Part shown: positions 11,144 to 23,612 of the stretch, one piece after another
How positions within the stretch are numbered: the first letter of the stretch is position 1
Layout of the letters: each line of letters starts with the position of its first letter
Assembly (NCBI GenBank): GCA_017654735.1
Contig: JADPYG010000088.1
Coordinates: forward strand, 496,001-560,000
Direction: 5' to 3'
Length of the DNA: 64,000 bases
From: Vishniacozyma victoriae
Lineage: Eukaryota > Basidiomycota > Tremellomycetes > Tremellales > Bulleribasidiaceae
Translations under genes and position numbers: made by a program
The notes under the pieces: model-generated
What the model was told of the DNA's origin: nothing
Seen by the model: the letters and a program-made list of their open reading frames with translations, nothing else
The model's database searches: none

Positions 11144-13219
11144 CTAGAGCTCATCCGACCGAACAAGCCACCCAATGTGAATCTGCCAAAAGACCCAAGC
11201 TTGCGTCAAAAGCAACAATGCCCCAACTTTCCACCCTACTTCCCTCGCTACAGCTCCCCAATCCCATCTCCGCTTATAATTCAATCGTTCCCACCAAGTT
11301 AAATGAGGGGGTGGTTCGGGGGGAGCAATGAGTGGTGCTTCTCCCCAGACTGGAAAGACGGGTGCTTTGGGTTTGTACCTATATCGATTCTTTGATGGGC
11401 TACCCCGGGGTGATCTTGAACTTGATCTAGAAGAGTTGGACCGATCATCATCCGGATCAGGGAGGACATTTGATGCGAGCCACATGATTATTGCGTAAGT
11501 GATTCCTGTCGAGACGCCAATGACTGCCCATGCGAATAATGGTTGTGAAGGGCCGAGGTAGGATAGTGTGGTATATGTCGCTGGCCAACAGAGGGCTTGG
11601 AGAGCTAGGAGTCGAACTAGAACGGGGAGGAGGTCGTAATATGACCGCCAGCGGTATGTTAGGCCTGTTGTGAATCTGAAACAGAAATGTCCAGTCAGGA
11701 TTGCCTAGTCGTCAGCTCAAGTCGCCTTGGTGATTGAAGCACGTACCCAAGCAATAGCCAAGAGAAGGTCACCTCTTACAGCACTTTTCCAAACCCCAAC
11801 TTCCAAATGTGTCCCATGACTACGTCTATACATTGCTTCAGCGGAGAAATCCGCTCCCCAAGGCCAAACATCATGCCATACCCCACCAGCGATTACTCCG
11901 TGACCTAAAACAAGCGTCCCCCAGCATGCAGGGACAATTGCCAAGATCCGCAAGTAAAGGAGAGAGGAAGACCGGTACATCCTCTCCAGCGCTTCGGGAA
12001 TGAGTTCATCAACTTTAGTTTGATCGCTGTTGCTATTTTCTGAGCCCAATGAGAGGCCGAGACCGTTCACAGGCCCAATAGCAGGCGCACTACTCGTACT
12101 ACCGGCTCGACGATGTCGAAGGATAGGTCCATTCCGTCGCTTGGTATGGAATTGGACTGAAGAATCGTCCGTCAAGGAATCATTTTCGACATCCGCATCG
12201 CTTCCGCCTGATTTGCCCATTCCAGGAATAACACGATTCGCGGGTGATAGAGTGATATTTGAGCTTGAAGTCATTGGTGTCAAAGGACCGAGGTTGTGAG
12301 CACTATGTCGAGGTGATGTTGTAGGTGACCGGCCGAGTGGGAGGCTAGGGTGTCGAGGTGATTGGGTTGGTGATTTCCGCATGGAGCTTAGAGAAGTAGA
12401 TGATCTTGATTTTGGTGATTTACCGGGACTGATGGGTGTAGAGGCGAACGAAGCGGTATTAGAGTGGATAGGTAATGGCCTGTGGTCGGATTTGGGTGAT
12501 AATCGCCTACCATGACGGGGTAGAGTTATAGTCTCTGTATCTCGAATTTTGGCATTGGCAGGTATATTGACAGGTGACGTAGTGCTGGTGACAGGATTGA
12601 CAGCCTCTGTTTTACTGACCATCCGAGTTTTGAGCGCAGGGAGATCCGTTTGACTATACGAAGCCTTCCCCGCTCGCCTATGGTCTAGGACAGTTACATC
12701 CGAATCTGATCCTCCTTTTTCCGTCTCGGACCCAGATCCAGAGTCACTCATTACAGCAGCGACTCGCGAGCGTGATTTTGATCGGGCCCGAGTGGATTTA
12801 TCAAACGAAGCGAGGTTGGTGGATGATAGAGGGGCTTGACGAGGCGTGGGATTTACACGACCGACCATGGGAAAGAATGCTGGAATCCCCTGTTGCTGCC
12901 TTGCGACTTGCTGTGGAGGTGGCATTGATCCAGTCGCACTGACACTCCTTGCCCCACCATTGACTTGTCCTTGCCGCGTCGAGTGACTTGGTCCAGGAAG
13001 GTCAAGAGGTGTGATAAGGCCTAATGAAGAGTATCCAGCCTGTGGTCGACCAAGTGGGGATGTAGGAGCTGATAATGCGTATTGCTGCTGTCCAGAAGAA
13101 TTTGTAGATGATCGAGGTCGAGTGTTGAGATAGGGTAAATCTGGTAACACTGCGAAATGGGATTGAGGAGAGATAGCGAGGACATCGTGACGTGCGCTTG
13201 GCGGGTGTTGGAGTGTCAT
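11144..13219 (-). CDS. EOS1: N-glycosylation protein EOS1-like membrane protein
   Basis: EOS1 family proteins are ER membrane proteins linked to N-glycosylation and oxidative-stress tolerance in yeast; their molecular activity is unknown. The first 400 or so residues are low-complexity Ser/Pro/Arg-rich, with many SPxK/SPR-like sites such as SPGKSPKSRSSTSLSS. The C-terminal half has four likely membrane helices, including LLYLRILAIVPACWGTLVLG and, after the intron at about 11672-11745, YYDLLPVLVRLLALQALCWP and FAWAVIGVSTGITYAIIMWL. The combination RxxxYYxxLPxLVRLLALQAxCWPAT with FAWAVIG is what I recognise as EOS1. The start is the ATG at 13219; an in-frame ATG at 13333 is possible. The long disordered N terminus is unusual next to the yeast protein. 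Confidence 0.65.
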
Positions 13220-13838
13220 TGTTGTTTGTTTGGGCTGTATGGTATTCAACGGCAGGAGAGGGATACCATTGTGATAGTATAATAGAGTTGATACGGTAGT
13301 GGAGTATATACAATAGGTAAGTAGAAAGGACAAGATACAACCGATAGAGGATAGTCTGTATCATATACCAAAAGGTTACAACAGTAGATGGTACCTGAAA
13401 CTTAAAGCATCCATTCAGGGTGATAATTACTGCACGTGCACAGGGTAAGGACAAGGGATACAAATGCATTCAAGGTGATTGGGAACAGCCATTACCAATG
13501 GTGAATGTTACATCGCTGGAACGTATGTGATAGAGAAGTGCATCAATGCAGATCGAGAGACGGACATATTATCTTGTTCCGACAGATATGGTGGGGTGTA
13601 TGAACGATGCCAAATTGTCAGTCAAGATTAGTTGTCGCGCACTCGCCAGTGCGTTTATTTCATGTAGTGCCCGACAACATGATCCAATACACTGTGTCTG
13701 CTTCTTTTGCTTCTCAAGGGTTGTTGGAACGAGGCTACCTCAGCGGGAGTCCGGATACAACGTCATTATGCATGGCCTCTGGACCTATAATCCACACTAT
13801 CAACTAGCCGCCCATAATAAGGGAGAAACCACCAAGAC
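13220..13838. other. Intergenic region RMD1-EOS1
   Basis: On the minus strand this is the RMD1 3' flank followed by the EOS1 promoter and leader. A plus-strand frame at 13546-13842 (98 codons) has no recognisable features. Nothing else was seen. Confidence 0.5.
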
Positions 13839-16170
13839 CTAGCTGCTTATCGTCCTCACACCATTAACGAGCATCTTTCCTCCCTTGACCAGTAAGAAAT
13901 CCCCACCTTTACCAGGGATACTATGGAATAGGACTCTCGCTAGAACCTCTCCCTGATCTGTCAGCTTTGATGTGACAAGGGACGAAGGACGTACAGCTTC
14001 AACGAGACAGGCGGCTACAATGAGCCAGATAACGATCCAAGTTAATCGATGAGCTGCTTGTTCTTCTAGGTATTCGTGCATTATCTCCACCTTGATTGTC
14101 AGTTCTGCTTCCTGTTTGATGAAGGGGGACATACAAGATCTCCCACCACAGCGAGCCTATCATTGAGGACTTGTACTCGAGGTCCTATTTCTAGGTACTC
14201 TCGAATAGCCTCGTATAATGGGTACAGCGATGCTTCGGACCAGAACAGTTCGGGTGTATCGAGGATACCGCCAATCAAATTGACGTCCATTCGGAGAGTG
14301 AATAGTCGGCCTGTCATTTTCAAAGCTTCTCTTCGGGTCATTTTCAGATGACCGGTAATTGACAACTCTTTCGGGAAAGAAGATGTGAGTGCAAGGGATT
14401 CTTGCATTGTCGCTTCGTAGATTGACAATTTTGTTGATTGGGCAATAGCGTGAGCTAAGGATAATTTGAACAAGTGGTTCTGGGATTTGAACGCTGCTGA
14501 TGAGCCACTGTGAAAAGGTCTGGTAAACACGGCTTACTAAACATGTCGTTGAAGATACGGGGGACTTCAGCATCTCGGTCGTACTGCGGATCAGCTACGT
14601 CCCAATGAATGAACGAGGAACTTACCACATAATGACATTCCTCTACCTCCCAATCATCCTCGAGCTGAGGCCTCGACCAAGCTCCAGCATTCAAACAATC
14701 CTCCATAATATCCTTCTCCTGACTCTCGGTGAACCCAAAGAATACACTGACACCGTAAGAGTAAAATACCGCTTCCGCAACGGCATTACTACTGCTATGT
14801 GATTTTGCCCTTTGACGCTGTTTGTACATTTGTGATTGACCGGTGAAAGCCCTCTGGTGTGCTTCTGCTTCTTCCCTGTTGATTTGCATAGGTTCCGATT
14901 TATGTTCTGGGTGAAGCTGATCAGGACTCAGAGCTTGTGATGGGACATGTTCGAGGTATCCTGGATGTTCAGGCGACATGTGTGTTCCGGTTTCTATCAA
15001 GTTGTGTTCACGATCGGCAGGTGCCAAGATTGGTTCTTCATCTTCTTCGAATGATTCCGTGATATCTGGCGTCTCGGCGGTCGTGATTGATGGATCACTA
15101 AGGCGGTCCTCCGGTGATTGAGGCGCGTGCTCGTTTGCCTGTTCAGAGTCCCGCAGTTCCGAACTTAGATGACGAGGTGGTGAAGTTGACGACAAGAGTA
15201 GATCACGAGGCGAGACGGGTGGAGAGTGAGCGAGAATGTATTCATTAGGATCTGTTCCGTAATGCTGTTCCTCTTCGTTATTCGAGGGGAAGTAGGAATC
15301 GTTGTAGCCCATGTCTTCAGCCATGGTCATTCGCTCCAACATCGATACTCCGCCAGGCGACTTGACAGCGGGTGATGATCGAACCACTGTACTTGCTCCA
15401 TAGCCAGGTAGAAGGGGTAGGTTGTAGACCTGGTCGATCAGCTCTCGATCTTTGCACGCCGCAAGTATGACTTACAGCGTAGATACAATCATCATAGACT
15501 CGCACAACCCCAACCCCGTGCTCCCTCTTCAAGAAAGCTTGGAGCAGCTTCAATCGATATCCCTCTGCAGTTGCATATGCGGTGAACCTCGCCAATCCAT
15601 TCTCCTCCCTCTCCCTCTTTGTCATCTTTTCAGCATCAGACCTCTCATCGTAGCCATAGGGTCCAGCGATAGCTTGTATTCTCGATGGACCGGGTTCTTT
15701 ACGTGGTGGAGCTGAAAGGTCCGCCTGGGATCCACCGGGTGATTGGGGTATGGGTGCAAGTTGAGGATCTTCCGGTAAGAGGATATGACGCTCGGTCGTT
15801 TTTGATGTTCGAACAGGTAGAGATTGCTTGACTCCCCTTGCTGGTGTTCCTTTACCTAACGGGGAGGGTATACGCGGAGCTGATAGATTCCTTAGATGGG
15901 CAGGAACGGATCCAAGAGAATTGACCGGTGGTTGACCTTGTCGAAGTGTTGATGCTGTCCGTGCGATACCTGATTTTGTTAGCTTACTATGCCAAGACTT
16001 GAAGTTGATGACCCACCTGGGACAACACCCGCACTACGTCTTGGACCGGGAGCAGCTGATCCTGAGCCTGCTTTACTGCTTGACGAGGACCCTTTTCCAG
16101 AGGTACCTAGTCTGCTTGGGGCAGCAGGTCCAGTAGCTGGTGTAGCTGGTGTGGCAGTAGGTCGCGACAT
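13839..16170 (-). CDS. RMD1: RMD1/Sif2-like DUF155 membrane protein
   Basis: This belongs to the DUF155 (RMND1/RMD1/RMD8) family. The family includes the mitochondrial translation factor RMND1 and the fungal sporulation or Sad1-interacting proteins. The N terminus is low-complexity (Ser/Gly/Pro/Ala). The family core begins ARFTAYATAEGYRLKLLQAF, continues with AEAVFYSYGVSVFFGFTESQ, and then YDRDAEVPRIFNDMF. A helical segment follows (NHLFKLSLAHAIAQSTKLSI), then LFTLRMDVNLIGGILDTPELFW, and LEEQAAHRLTWIVIWLIVAA, the C-terminal membrane helix typical of the fungal branch. An acidic Ser/Glu-rich insert of about 200 residues sits between the two halves of the core. Several short introns. It is divergent from SLA1. 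Confidence 0.85.
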
Positions 16171-16615
16171 GGTTCCAGGCAGTCGATATGGTTTGTCGCT
16201 GATCTTGAGTTTCGAGATCTAATGAGGGAGTATCGTAAACTTTATGTTGTGATCAAGTGCGACAGGTGTCCAGCTTACTAGTACTACAAGTGTTTGAGGT
16301 ATGGTATGGTGTATAAGGTATTGTCTTGGCTTGTAGTAAGATCTGCTTCTGTATTCTCTGATAACGGAATCAAATATATCCTATAGAGAGTATTGAGAGT
16401 GAGACCCTGAGAGTCATGCGTCAGAGGAGGTTAAGGTAGGAGGTATCCGGGGTATCTCACTCTTGTTATCCCTCCTACTATACTCTATACTATACATCGT
16501 CTAGCTGCTTGATCGATTGCTCGGATAGACTACACAGAGGAACACAGAAGACACTGCTATAGATTGACGCATTCACAAATAGACCCTCTCGACCACAGAT
16601 ACACAACCGCCCACT
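16171..16615. promoter_or_regulatory. Divergent RMD1/SLA1 promoter
   Basis: The 445 bp between two head-to-head start codons carries both promoters. It contains TA-rich stretches (for example near 16370-16390 and 16470-16500) but no repeat or motif I can name. Confidence 0.5.
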
Positions 16616-19600
16616 ATGGCTTACGTCGCTGTCGTCAAAGCGCTATTTGACTATGCCGCTCAAGACCCAGAGACAGAGCTGTCTTTCAGTGAAGATCAGA
16701 TACTATACGTAGTAGAGAAAGAGGATGATGAGTGAGTGTTCCTCCTGTACATAATTGGGATGTAGCTGACCACGTCCTTTCCGCCTTCTCTCGTTCCATC
16801 TATCCAATCTCATCACTCTATTTATACTCATAGTTGGTGGAAAGCCAAAATCAAGGATGAATCGGATGAGGATGCCCCTGTCGGTCTTATCCCCGCTACA
16901 TATGTTGAAGAGGTATGTCTTGTCCTCCTGGACACCATATTGACCCCAGATCCCGCCTATCAGCACATGTCGAGCTCTATACGCCTATGAATCCACTTCA
17001 CCAGAAGAGCTTTCCATGGACGAGGACCAACAGCTCTATGTGTTCTCAGCTGAGGAGGATTGGCTCCTAGTACGAGTGGAGGGTGGGGCCGAGACACTCG
17101 GTTTCGTTCCCCGAAACTACTGTGAAGCCGTCGACGAGTCTACCGGAGTTGTCGTGGAAGATGCAGCAGAGGGGGCTGCCGAGGTCGAAGCATCTAGAGC
17201 TGCAGATGCTGAAGCTGCCCAGCAGAGGGAACTGCAGAGGCAGCTCAAGCTAAAGGATAAGGTCGAGACTTGGAGTATATCGGAAATGGACGGGAGAAAG
17301 AAGAAGAAGGGTACTTTGGGTGTTGGCAATGGAGCAGTCTTTTTCGCTTCTGAAAGCGATAAGGTATGTCCAGTTGCGAGATCTTGTACTGATGATAGAT
17401 GACTCCTGTCAAGCAATACTCGATCAACGAGCTTTCAGCTGTCTCGCAACCATCCTCCAAGAACCTGGAACTTTCCTTCTCGAATCTAGCCGAACCATTA
17501 CTCTTCCACTGTGGAAGCTCCGATACAACCAAAGCGATCATCGCCAAACTTGAAACCAGCAAAGCAGCCGCTGGAGAAGCACTCGAACTGGTCGAAGCAT
17601 CTCGACAAGTCCATTCCGATGGAGAGGACGACTACGATACCCCACCCGCCGAGCCCAAAGCAGTTCGGTGGGCCGATCCAACTCCCGCTCCTGCTGCCGC
17701 CGCATCTGGTGAGAAGGGCAAAGTCATGTACGATTTTGAAGCTCAAGGGGACGATGAATTGACGGTGAATGAGAATGATGTCGTCACGGTGGTCGACAAG
17801 GAGAATGACGAATGGTGGCTCGTTCGAAACAGTGCCGGTCAGGAAGGTGTGGTTCCAGCTCAATATATCGAGATCGGCGATGCTGCTTCTTCTTCGGCGG
17901 CAGGTGGCTACGACAGCGACGACGAGCGACAGAGGCAAGAAGATGAAGCTGCTGCAGGAGCCACTCTGGAGGCAGAGAGGCAGAGGGAACAACAACGTAA
18001 AGTCGAACAGAGGCGGGCGATCGAGAAAGCAGCAAGGGAGAAGCAGGCTCAGGAAGACCATGATAGGAGATTGGCAGAGGCTATTGAGGCTGAGGAGGCC
18101 GAGAAAAGGGCCATGTCTGCTGCTCGACGAGATGAGCAGGTCAGGAAGGAGAGAGAAAGCAAGGCTGAACAGAGGTAAGCTAATAATAGCTTGAAATGCT
18201 GCAAGAGCTAATTGGATAGACGAGAAGCGGCGAGACGCATGGAGCCGCCAAAGATCAGTAAACGGCCTTCTGCCCAGAACGTCGCTGCTGCAGCTGCCAA
18301 CTTGCCCACTCGAGGACATGCTGCCCCAGCCCGGCCACCAGACAATGACCGTCCCAGTGAGTTTCCTCGTACGGTTGACATATCAAACTGACCCAAGAAC
18401 CCAACCCTGCCCGTACACGAGTCTGGAGCGACAAGAGTGGTCAGTTCAAGGTTGAAGCCGAATATCTTGGTGTCAAAGACAAAAAGATCCGCCTACATAA
18501 ACTCAACGGTGTCATTATCGAGGTACCCATCGAGAAGATGTCGGAAGAAGACGTCCAGCTTGTCCGTCGTCATGAAAGCCGAAAGAGTCGGGCCGTCTCG
18601 ATCCAAGACGACGATGATGTACCCCTTGGCCGATCTCCACGACGCCAAGCTTCCGGTCAACCTCGTTCTACCGAGACTCTAGCTCGTGAATCACCCGCAC
18701 CTACTCCTCAGCCTCAACAACGACGAAAGAGGGCCTATGACTGGTTTGCATTCTTCCTAGATGCTGGTGTCGATATTGACGACTGTACCCGATACGCCGC
18801 TCGATTTGATCGGGATAGTCTTGACGAAACCCTCATTCCCGAGTTGGACGCCAGTACGCTACGATCATTGGGTTTGAAGGAAGGTGATATCCTCCGAGTC
18901 AAGCGGGTTGTCGAGTCCAAATACGCGAAAAAGACACCCGAGCAGGAAGCGCAGATCAAGGCCGATGAGGATTACGCCAAACAACTCCAGGAACATGAAA
19001 ATAGTGGTAGTAAAGGTCCACCACCTCAGGCTCCACCTGGATTGTTCACTGGTCCAGGAGGTAAATTGGCCAACAATACCCGTCGAGGACGACCTGAAAA
19101 GAAATCGACTGGACCCGACTCCGTGGACGACAGTGCTCTTGCCGACGCTGCCGATGCCCTTTCGAGAGCAACATTAGCCCCGACTCCACCTCCAGCACCA
19201 CCTGTTGTCGTCTCGCCCGCTCCAGAGGCCAAGAAGGAGCCTGTAAATTTGTTGTCTGGATTCGATGATGATGCCTGGACAATCAAGCCTAGTAACTCCA
19301 AACCCGCCTCTCCTGGTCCTGGTACTTCCGCCTCTGTCAACACTTCGCCTTCAGCACAGAACGGCACCGATTCACTCCTCGCTCAAATCCAAGCTCTTCG
19401 ACCTGCCAATATTGGTGTTGCCTCCCAGAGTACAGGAAGCGATTTCGATAATCTATCCCAAATGGTTGGTCAACCTCGTCAAATCCAGCCTACCCAGACT
19501 GGATCTTCATCAGGTTTCCCAAGTCAGTACGGACTCGGTGTCCAAGGAAGTAATCTACCCATGGGTCAGATTCAACAACAATCGTCTGGAAACTCAAATG

Positions 19601-20316
19601 GTGCTCGAGGACCTGTTGCGCCTGTTCCATCGAATCAGGGATTGTTGAGCCCAATGCAACCAAACATGACGGGCATGTTTGTTCCCACCCGAGGATCACC
19701 TGTTTCGCAACAACAAATGCAAGCTCAGCCGACTGGGTTCATGCAGCAGCAATACACTGGATTCGCTCAGCAGCCAATGATGATGCAACCGACAGGTTAT
19801 GCTCAAGGGTTCCAGCAGGGTTACGGTGGACCTCAAATGCAGCCAAGTAAGCTTTCGGGCTCGGATACAGACAGGCCAAAGCTGACAATCAGATATGACC
19901 GGATACAACCCCGGGTTCCAGCAACAAAACTCTGCTTTCAACCAAATTGCAAACATGCCACAACAACAACCTCAACAACCTCCAGCACCTGCTCCTGATA
20001 AGTTTGCCCCATCAAACATCTTTGCCGCTATGAAGAAGAATGATTTCGGGAAACCAGAAGAACAGCAGCCTCAGGGTTCGGGCAAGTATGATGCGTTAAG
20101 GCCTCTTGCTACTGGTACGTCCTCCTCCATCTACTGTTATAGAGCTGATGAATAGGATATAATGGTGGGCCAGGTATGCAACCTCAGCAATCTGGTATGC
20201 AGCCTCAGCCAACTGGTTATGGGATGATGCCCCAGATGACTGGTTACAATCCTCAGATGGGTTATATGCCTCAGCAAGGCCAGCCGGGTCAGCAGAATCC
20301 TTATGGATATAGATAG
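16616..20316 (+). CDS. SLA1: Actin cytoskeleton-regulatory endocytic adaptor SLA1
   Basis: This clathrin-mediated endocytosis adaptor links cargo (NPFxD signals) to Arp2/3-driven actin at cortical patches. Order of domains: SH3-1 (VKALFDYAAQDPETELSF...GLIPATYVEE); SH3-2 (LYAYESTSPEELSMDEDQ...GFVPRNYCEAV); a linker domain around FFASESDK; SH3-3 (GKVMYDFEAQGDDELTV...GVVPAQYIEI); a highly charged Glu/Arg/Ala coiled coil; the SHD1 NPFxD-binding domain (FKVEAEYLGVKDKKIRLHK); SHD2, a SAM-like domain (YDWFAFFLDAGVDIDD...LRSLGLKEGDIL); and a Gln/Pro-rich tail with repeated TG motifs (TGMF, TGFM, YTGFAQ, TGYAQG, TGYNP, TGYGM), the End3/Pan1-interacting SR region. Stop TAG at 20314-20316. The complete Sla1 architecture makes this call secure. 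Confidence 0.95.
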
Positions 20317-20648
20317 GTGGACGTCGAAAGTGAGAGTGGAAGTGAAAGTGTCTGAAAATAGGTCGAGTTGTAGTAGATATACATAGGAACATTCGTGATC
20401 GTGGTAATTGGGATGCATGCTTCGTGATTGCAGTATCTGAGTGATGGGATGACGCCAAGAATGGTAAAGTGGAGGTTGTCCTAATTATGTTTGATGTTCT
20501 TATTGTTCTCTCAAACCGGTATATCACAATCAACCTACTCCCTTGTCCACCCTAGAACCTATCTGTCGCCATAGTATATTATCATAATCATTACCTGTCG
20601 ATACATACCTGTCATACGCTACCTTGTACACCATAAACCGCCATCAAG
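20317..20648. other. Intergenic region SLA1-RAM1
   Basis: SLA1 3' flank and RAM1 promoter and leader, with two same-strand genes. Nothing specific was recognised. Confidence 0.5.
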
Positions 20649-22392
20649 ATGACACTCGCACCATCAATATTCTCCCTCCCCCACCTCTCTCATCCTACCA
20701 ACTCCCACCTCACCGCAACACTGGACGAACAATTCGAGACCGAAGCACTTATCTCTGAGGTCCTCAAACTCATCGATACATCAGATACATCCGACGATCC
20801 AGATACAAGCACAAATGCTGAACCAACCGAGCTTGGACCATTAAGAAAAGGTGATCATGTGAAATATATCTGTTCGACAATGAATTACCTCCCTGCACCA
20901 TACGTCTCGCTTGATGCAAGTCGGCCTTGGCTTTTATTTTGGACAATGCACAGTCTTGATCTACTAGGTTGTGCCCTAGATGATGAGACTAAGAAGAGGT
21001 ACGTCTACAGAGTGAGGCAGGGCTGATGATAGAGCGGTTTCTACTATATTACATTTCCAATCGCCGTCAGGAGGGTTCGCAGGTGGACCAGCGAATACTC
21101 AGATTTCTCATCTATTACCGACTTATGGATCTACTTGTACGCTTGCTATGGTTGGTAAACCTGGTCCTGGGGGCGGATGGGAGGAATTGGCGGGAAGGAG
21201 GCAGGAGATGTATGATTTCTTTATGAGGTGTAAGCGGCCTGATGGGGGTTTTGTGGTCTGTGAAGGTGGTGAGCTTGATGTTAGGCGAGTCCCCTATTTG
21301 ATACCTTCGAATATCACCATATCTGATTAGACGCTGATATTCAGGGGGACATACTGCCTGCTGGTAGTCGCTACTCTACTCGACATCATCACACCGGAAC
21401 TTATCAACAATGTCGATAAATTCATCGCAGCCTGTCAAACCTACGAAGGCGGATTCGCATGTTCCTCTTTCCCCTTCGCCGACGGAGGTCGAGCAGCACA
21501 AGCAGAAGCCCATGGTGGATATACCTCATGCGCCTTGAACTCTTATTTCCTCTTAACAACCATGATCCCCTCTGGTACCTCGACTTCACTTGGGAAGTTC
21601 CCCGTGGTGGTCGATGTGGATGCTGCGTTGAGGTGGTCTGTGATGCAGCAAGGTGAAGCTATTGAGGCTGGGGGGTTTAGGGGGAGGTCAAATAAGCTTG
21701 TGGATGGATGTTATTCGTGGTGGGTCGGAGGAGGGGTTCCTGTTGTTGAAGCTCTGGCAGCGAGGGCCAAGGGGGAAGAGGATGAGGAAGGTAAGCTGCT
21801 GACTGAATGCAGGACGATTGAGCTGATTCGTAGCCAAACCGCCTCTTTTCAATCCTGGTCAGTTTATCACACTCTATGGAGTCTCCAAACTGACTTTTAG
21901 TCGCTCTGCAAGAGTTCATTCTACTAGCTGCCCAGAAAGAGACAGGAGGCGGTCTACGTGACAAACCCGGAAAGTGAGCCTCGTCGAGAGGTTACAACTG
22001 ACGAAAGGCGCCCAGATCTATATCATACATGTAACAATCTCTCAGGTCTATCAATAGCTCAACACCCCCAGGCCCATTCTCGAGCGACAGTAGAATCCAA
22101 CAGATCCTCATTTGATATAACAAAAGGTCTGCCTGCTATCAAACCAACCACTCCAGGCGGAGGTTGGAAGGATGAACAAGAACGTCAAGCAGTCAGGAAA
22201 GAGATATGGGCAAATGCCTTGGGGTGGATAGATAATGGTCCAGAAATCGTTCTTGGTGGGAAAGCTTCTAGGCTGGTATGTCCCCTTTTCCCCGAGGTGA
22301 ATGGTGGCTGATGATAGAATACAACCACGCCTGTGTTTAATATACTCGGATTAAGGTTGAAGCCATTTATCAATTATTTCTATGGTCAGTAG
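20649..22392 (+). CDS. RAM1: Protein farnesyltransferase beta subunit
   Basis: This is the catalytic subunit that attaches farnesyl to CaaX proteins such as Ras and a-factor-like pheromones. The alpha-alpha barrel repeats are visible as GGFAGGPANTQ, PDGGFVVCEGGELDVRG, TYEGGFACSSF, EAHGGYTSCALNSYFLL and AGGFRGRSNKLVDGCYSWW. The last holds two zinc ligands (Asp and Cys of DGCYSWW). DLYHTCNNLSGLS carries the histidine ligand. The C terminus reads NTTTPVFNILGLRLKPFINYF and the gene ends at TAG 22390-22392. Introns at about 20998-21060, 21285-21345, 21790-21836, 21863-21900, 21971-22011 and 22274-22319 are required. The DGCYSWW and barrel repeats fit FTase beta better than geranylgeranyltransferase-I beta. 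Confidence 0.92.
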
Positions 22393-22580
22393 TCGGTAGA
22401 GTGAGTGTCTCTGGGGTGTTTGTACTGTCATCTTGTCTACTTTCAATGGGTCTCGGTGCATAATCTATGTATTGCTTGCTACTCGTGCGAAATCAGGCAC
22501 GTCGACGAATAATCTTGATCAGCTGAAAGTTGTCATCTGGCTTTTGTCTTTTGTCTTTCCTCACTATACATCAGAGCAGG

Positions 22581-23226
22581 ATGGATATCGATACAAAAGC
22601 CCCAGACTCTGATATCTTGCAAGAAGCGACAGATCTCGAGTCCAAGTATGTCCACCCTATCCCTGCCCTGCTCTCCATTTTCCCTGTCATGGCGTAGACG
22701 CTTGAGACAGCATGAATAGTTGCTAATACCAGTTTCTTCCAACAAGGGTATCAAGATGGCCATGCGCATGGTCAATTACATGGTCTATTCGAGGGAAGGG
22801 AATTGGGAAAAGAAAAAGCTTTCGAGATATGGGAAGAATTAGGATATTACGAAGGCTGGGCAACACTATTTCTAAAGAACCTAAAACAAACAGGCAAAGA
22901 GGGACGGTTCGTCATCTCACCACTCCTGCAAATGCGTGAATGTGGACTGATAGAGCAGAGCATTAAATCACGCAAAAGTGTTGATCGACCTAATCAATCA
23001 ATTCCCAACTCAAAATACCCCCGAAGCTGGTGAAATCGACCTGACAACCTTAGTCTCAAATATAAGAGCTCGATATCGGTTACTTTGTGCTTCTCTCGGC
23101 GTGAAGCCGAGGCTAGCTGCTGCGCCTAGCACATCCTCGAATGGAGATGGGGAAGGAGGAGGGAATATGGTGGAAGGTGTTGAAGGACCTATCAAGGGGT
23201 TTGATACTTCGAAATTGAAATTTTGA
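22581..23226 (+). CDS. LTO1: LTO1/ORAOV1 homologue (Yae1-Lto1 complex)
   Basis: Lto1 acts with Yae1 as the adaptor that brings the cytosolic Fe-S assembly targeting complex to Rli1/ABCE1, the ribosome-recycling ATPase. The diagnostic deca-GX3 motif is visible as FFQQGYQDGHAHGQLHGLFE followed by GRELGKEKAFEIWEELGYYEGW. After a second intron the protein reads RALNHAKVLIDLINQFPTQN, then a helical segment and a Gly/Ser-rich tail ending SKLKF at TGA 23224-23226. Intron 1 runs about 22648-22731. Intron 2 runs about 22908-22960, with a GTTCGT donor and a gcagag acceptor context. The ATG at 22581 (MDIDTKAPDSD) starts the protein. It is about 165 residues, normal for the family. Confidence 0.8.
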
Positions 23227-23612
23227 GCAATTGGCCAATTAATCGAGATTCACCGCAGAGGACCGTACGAGAAGGGTCAGGAGAATGGCATATGCTGGAA
23301 AGGGATTATGATATCGACCCCGGCGGCCAGTTGGATCTTCCGACTCAATGGCCTCCGCTCTCGCCTACACCTCTCGAACCGGGATCAGCAGCGACTCTAT
23401 TCTATATCCCTCGGCCCACACTCCCACGACATCATCAAAAAGGGAGATCAATACGTAGTGGGAAGATAGGACAGGGTTTAGTAGTATCTCTATGACATGG
23501 GACGTGTTTGCGTATCTATGCATATCTCTACATAAGACCTGCGTCATGTCTAATCACGGAATACTGGAGGCCATCTGTTTGTAAGCTAACGTGACCCGAA
23601 TTGCAGCAGGAC
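23227..23612. other. Convergent intergenic region LTO1/fucosyltransferase-like gene
   Basis: The 3' flanks of two convergent genes. A plus-strand frame at 23223-23495 has no recognisable domain and looks like chance. Confidence 0.5.

Noticed and set aside
13546..13842. 98-codon plus-strand frame
   Set aside because: No features, and it ends in the 3' flank of RMD1. Probably chance.
17498..18319. 273-codon minus-strand frame with hydrophobic stretches
   Set aside because: It lies antisense to the SLA1 exons with SH3-3 and the coiled coil, which are clearly real.
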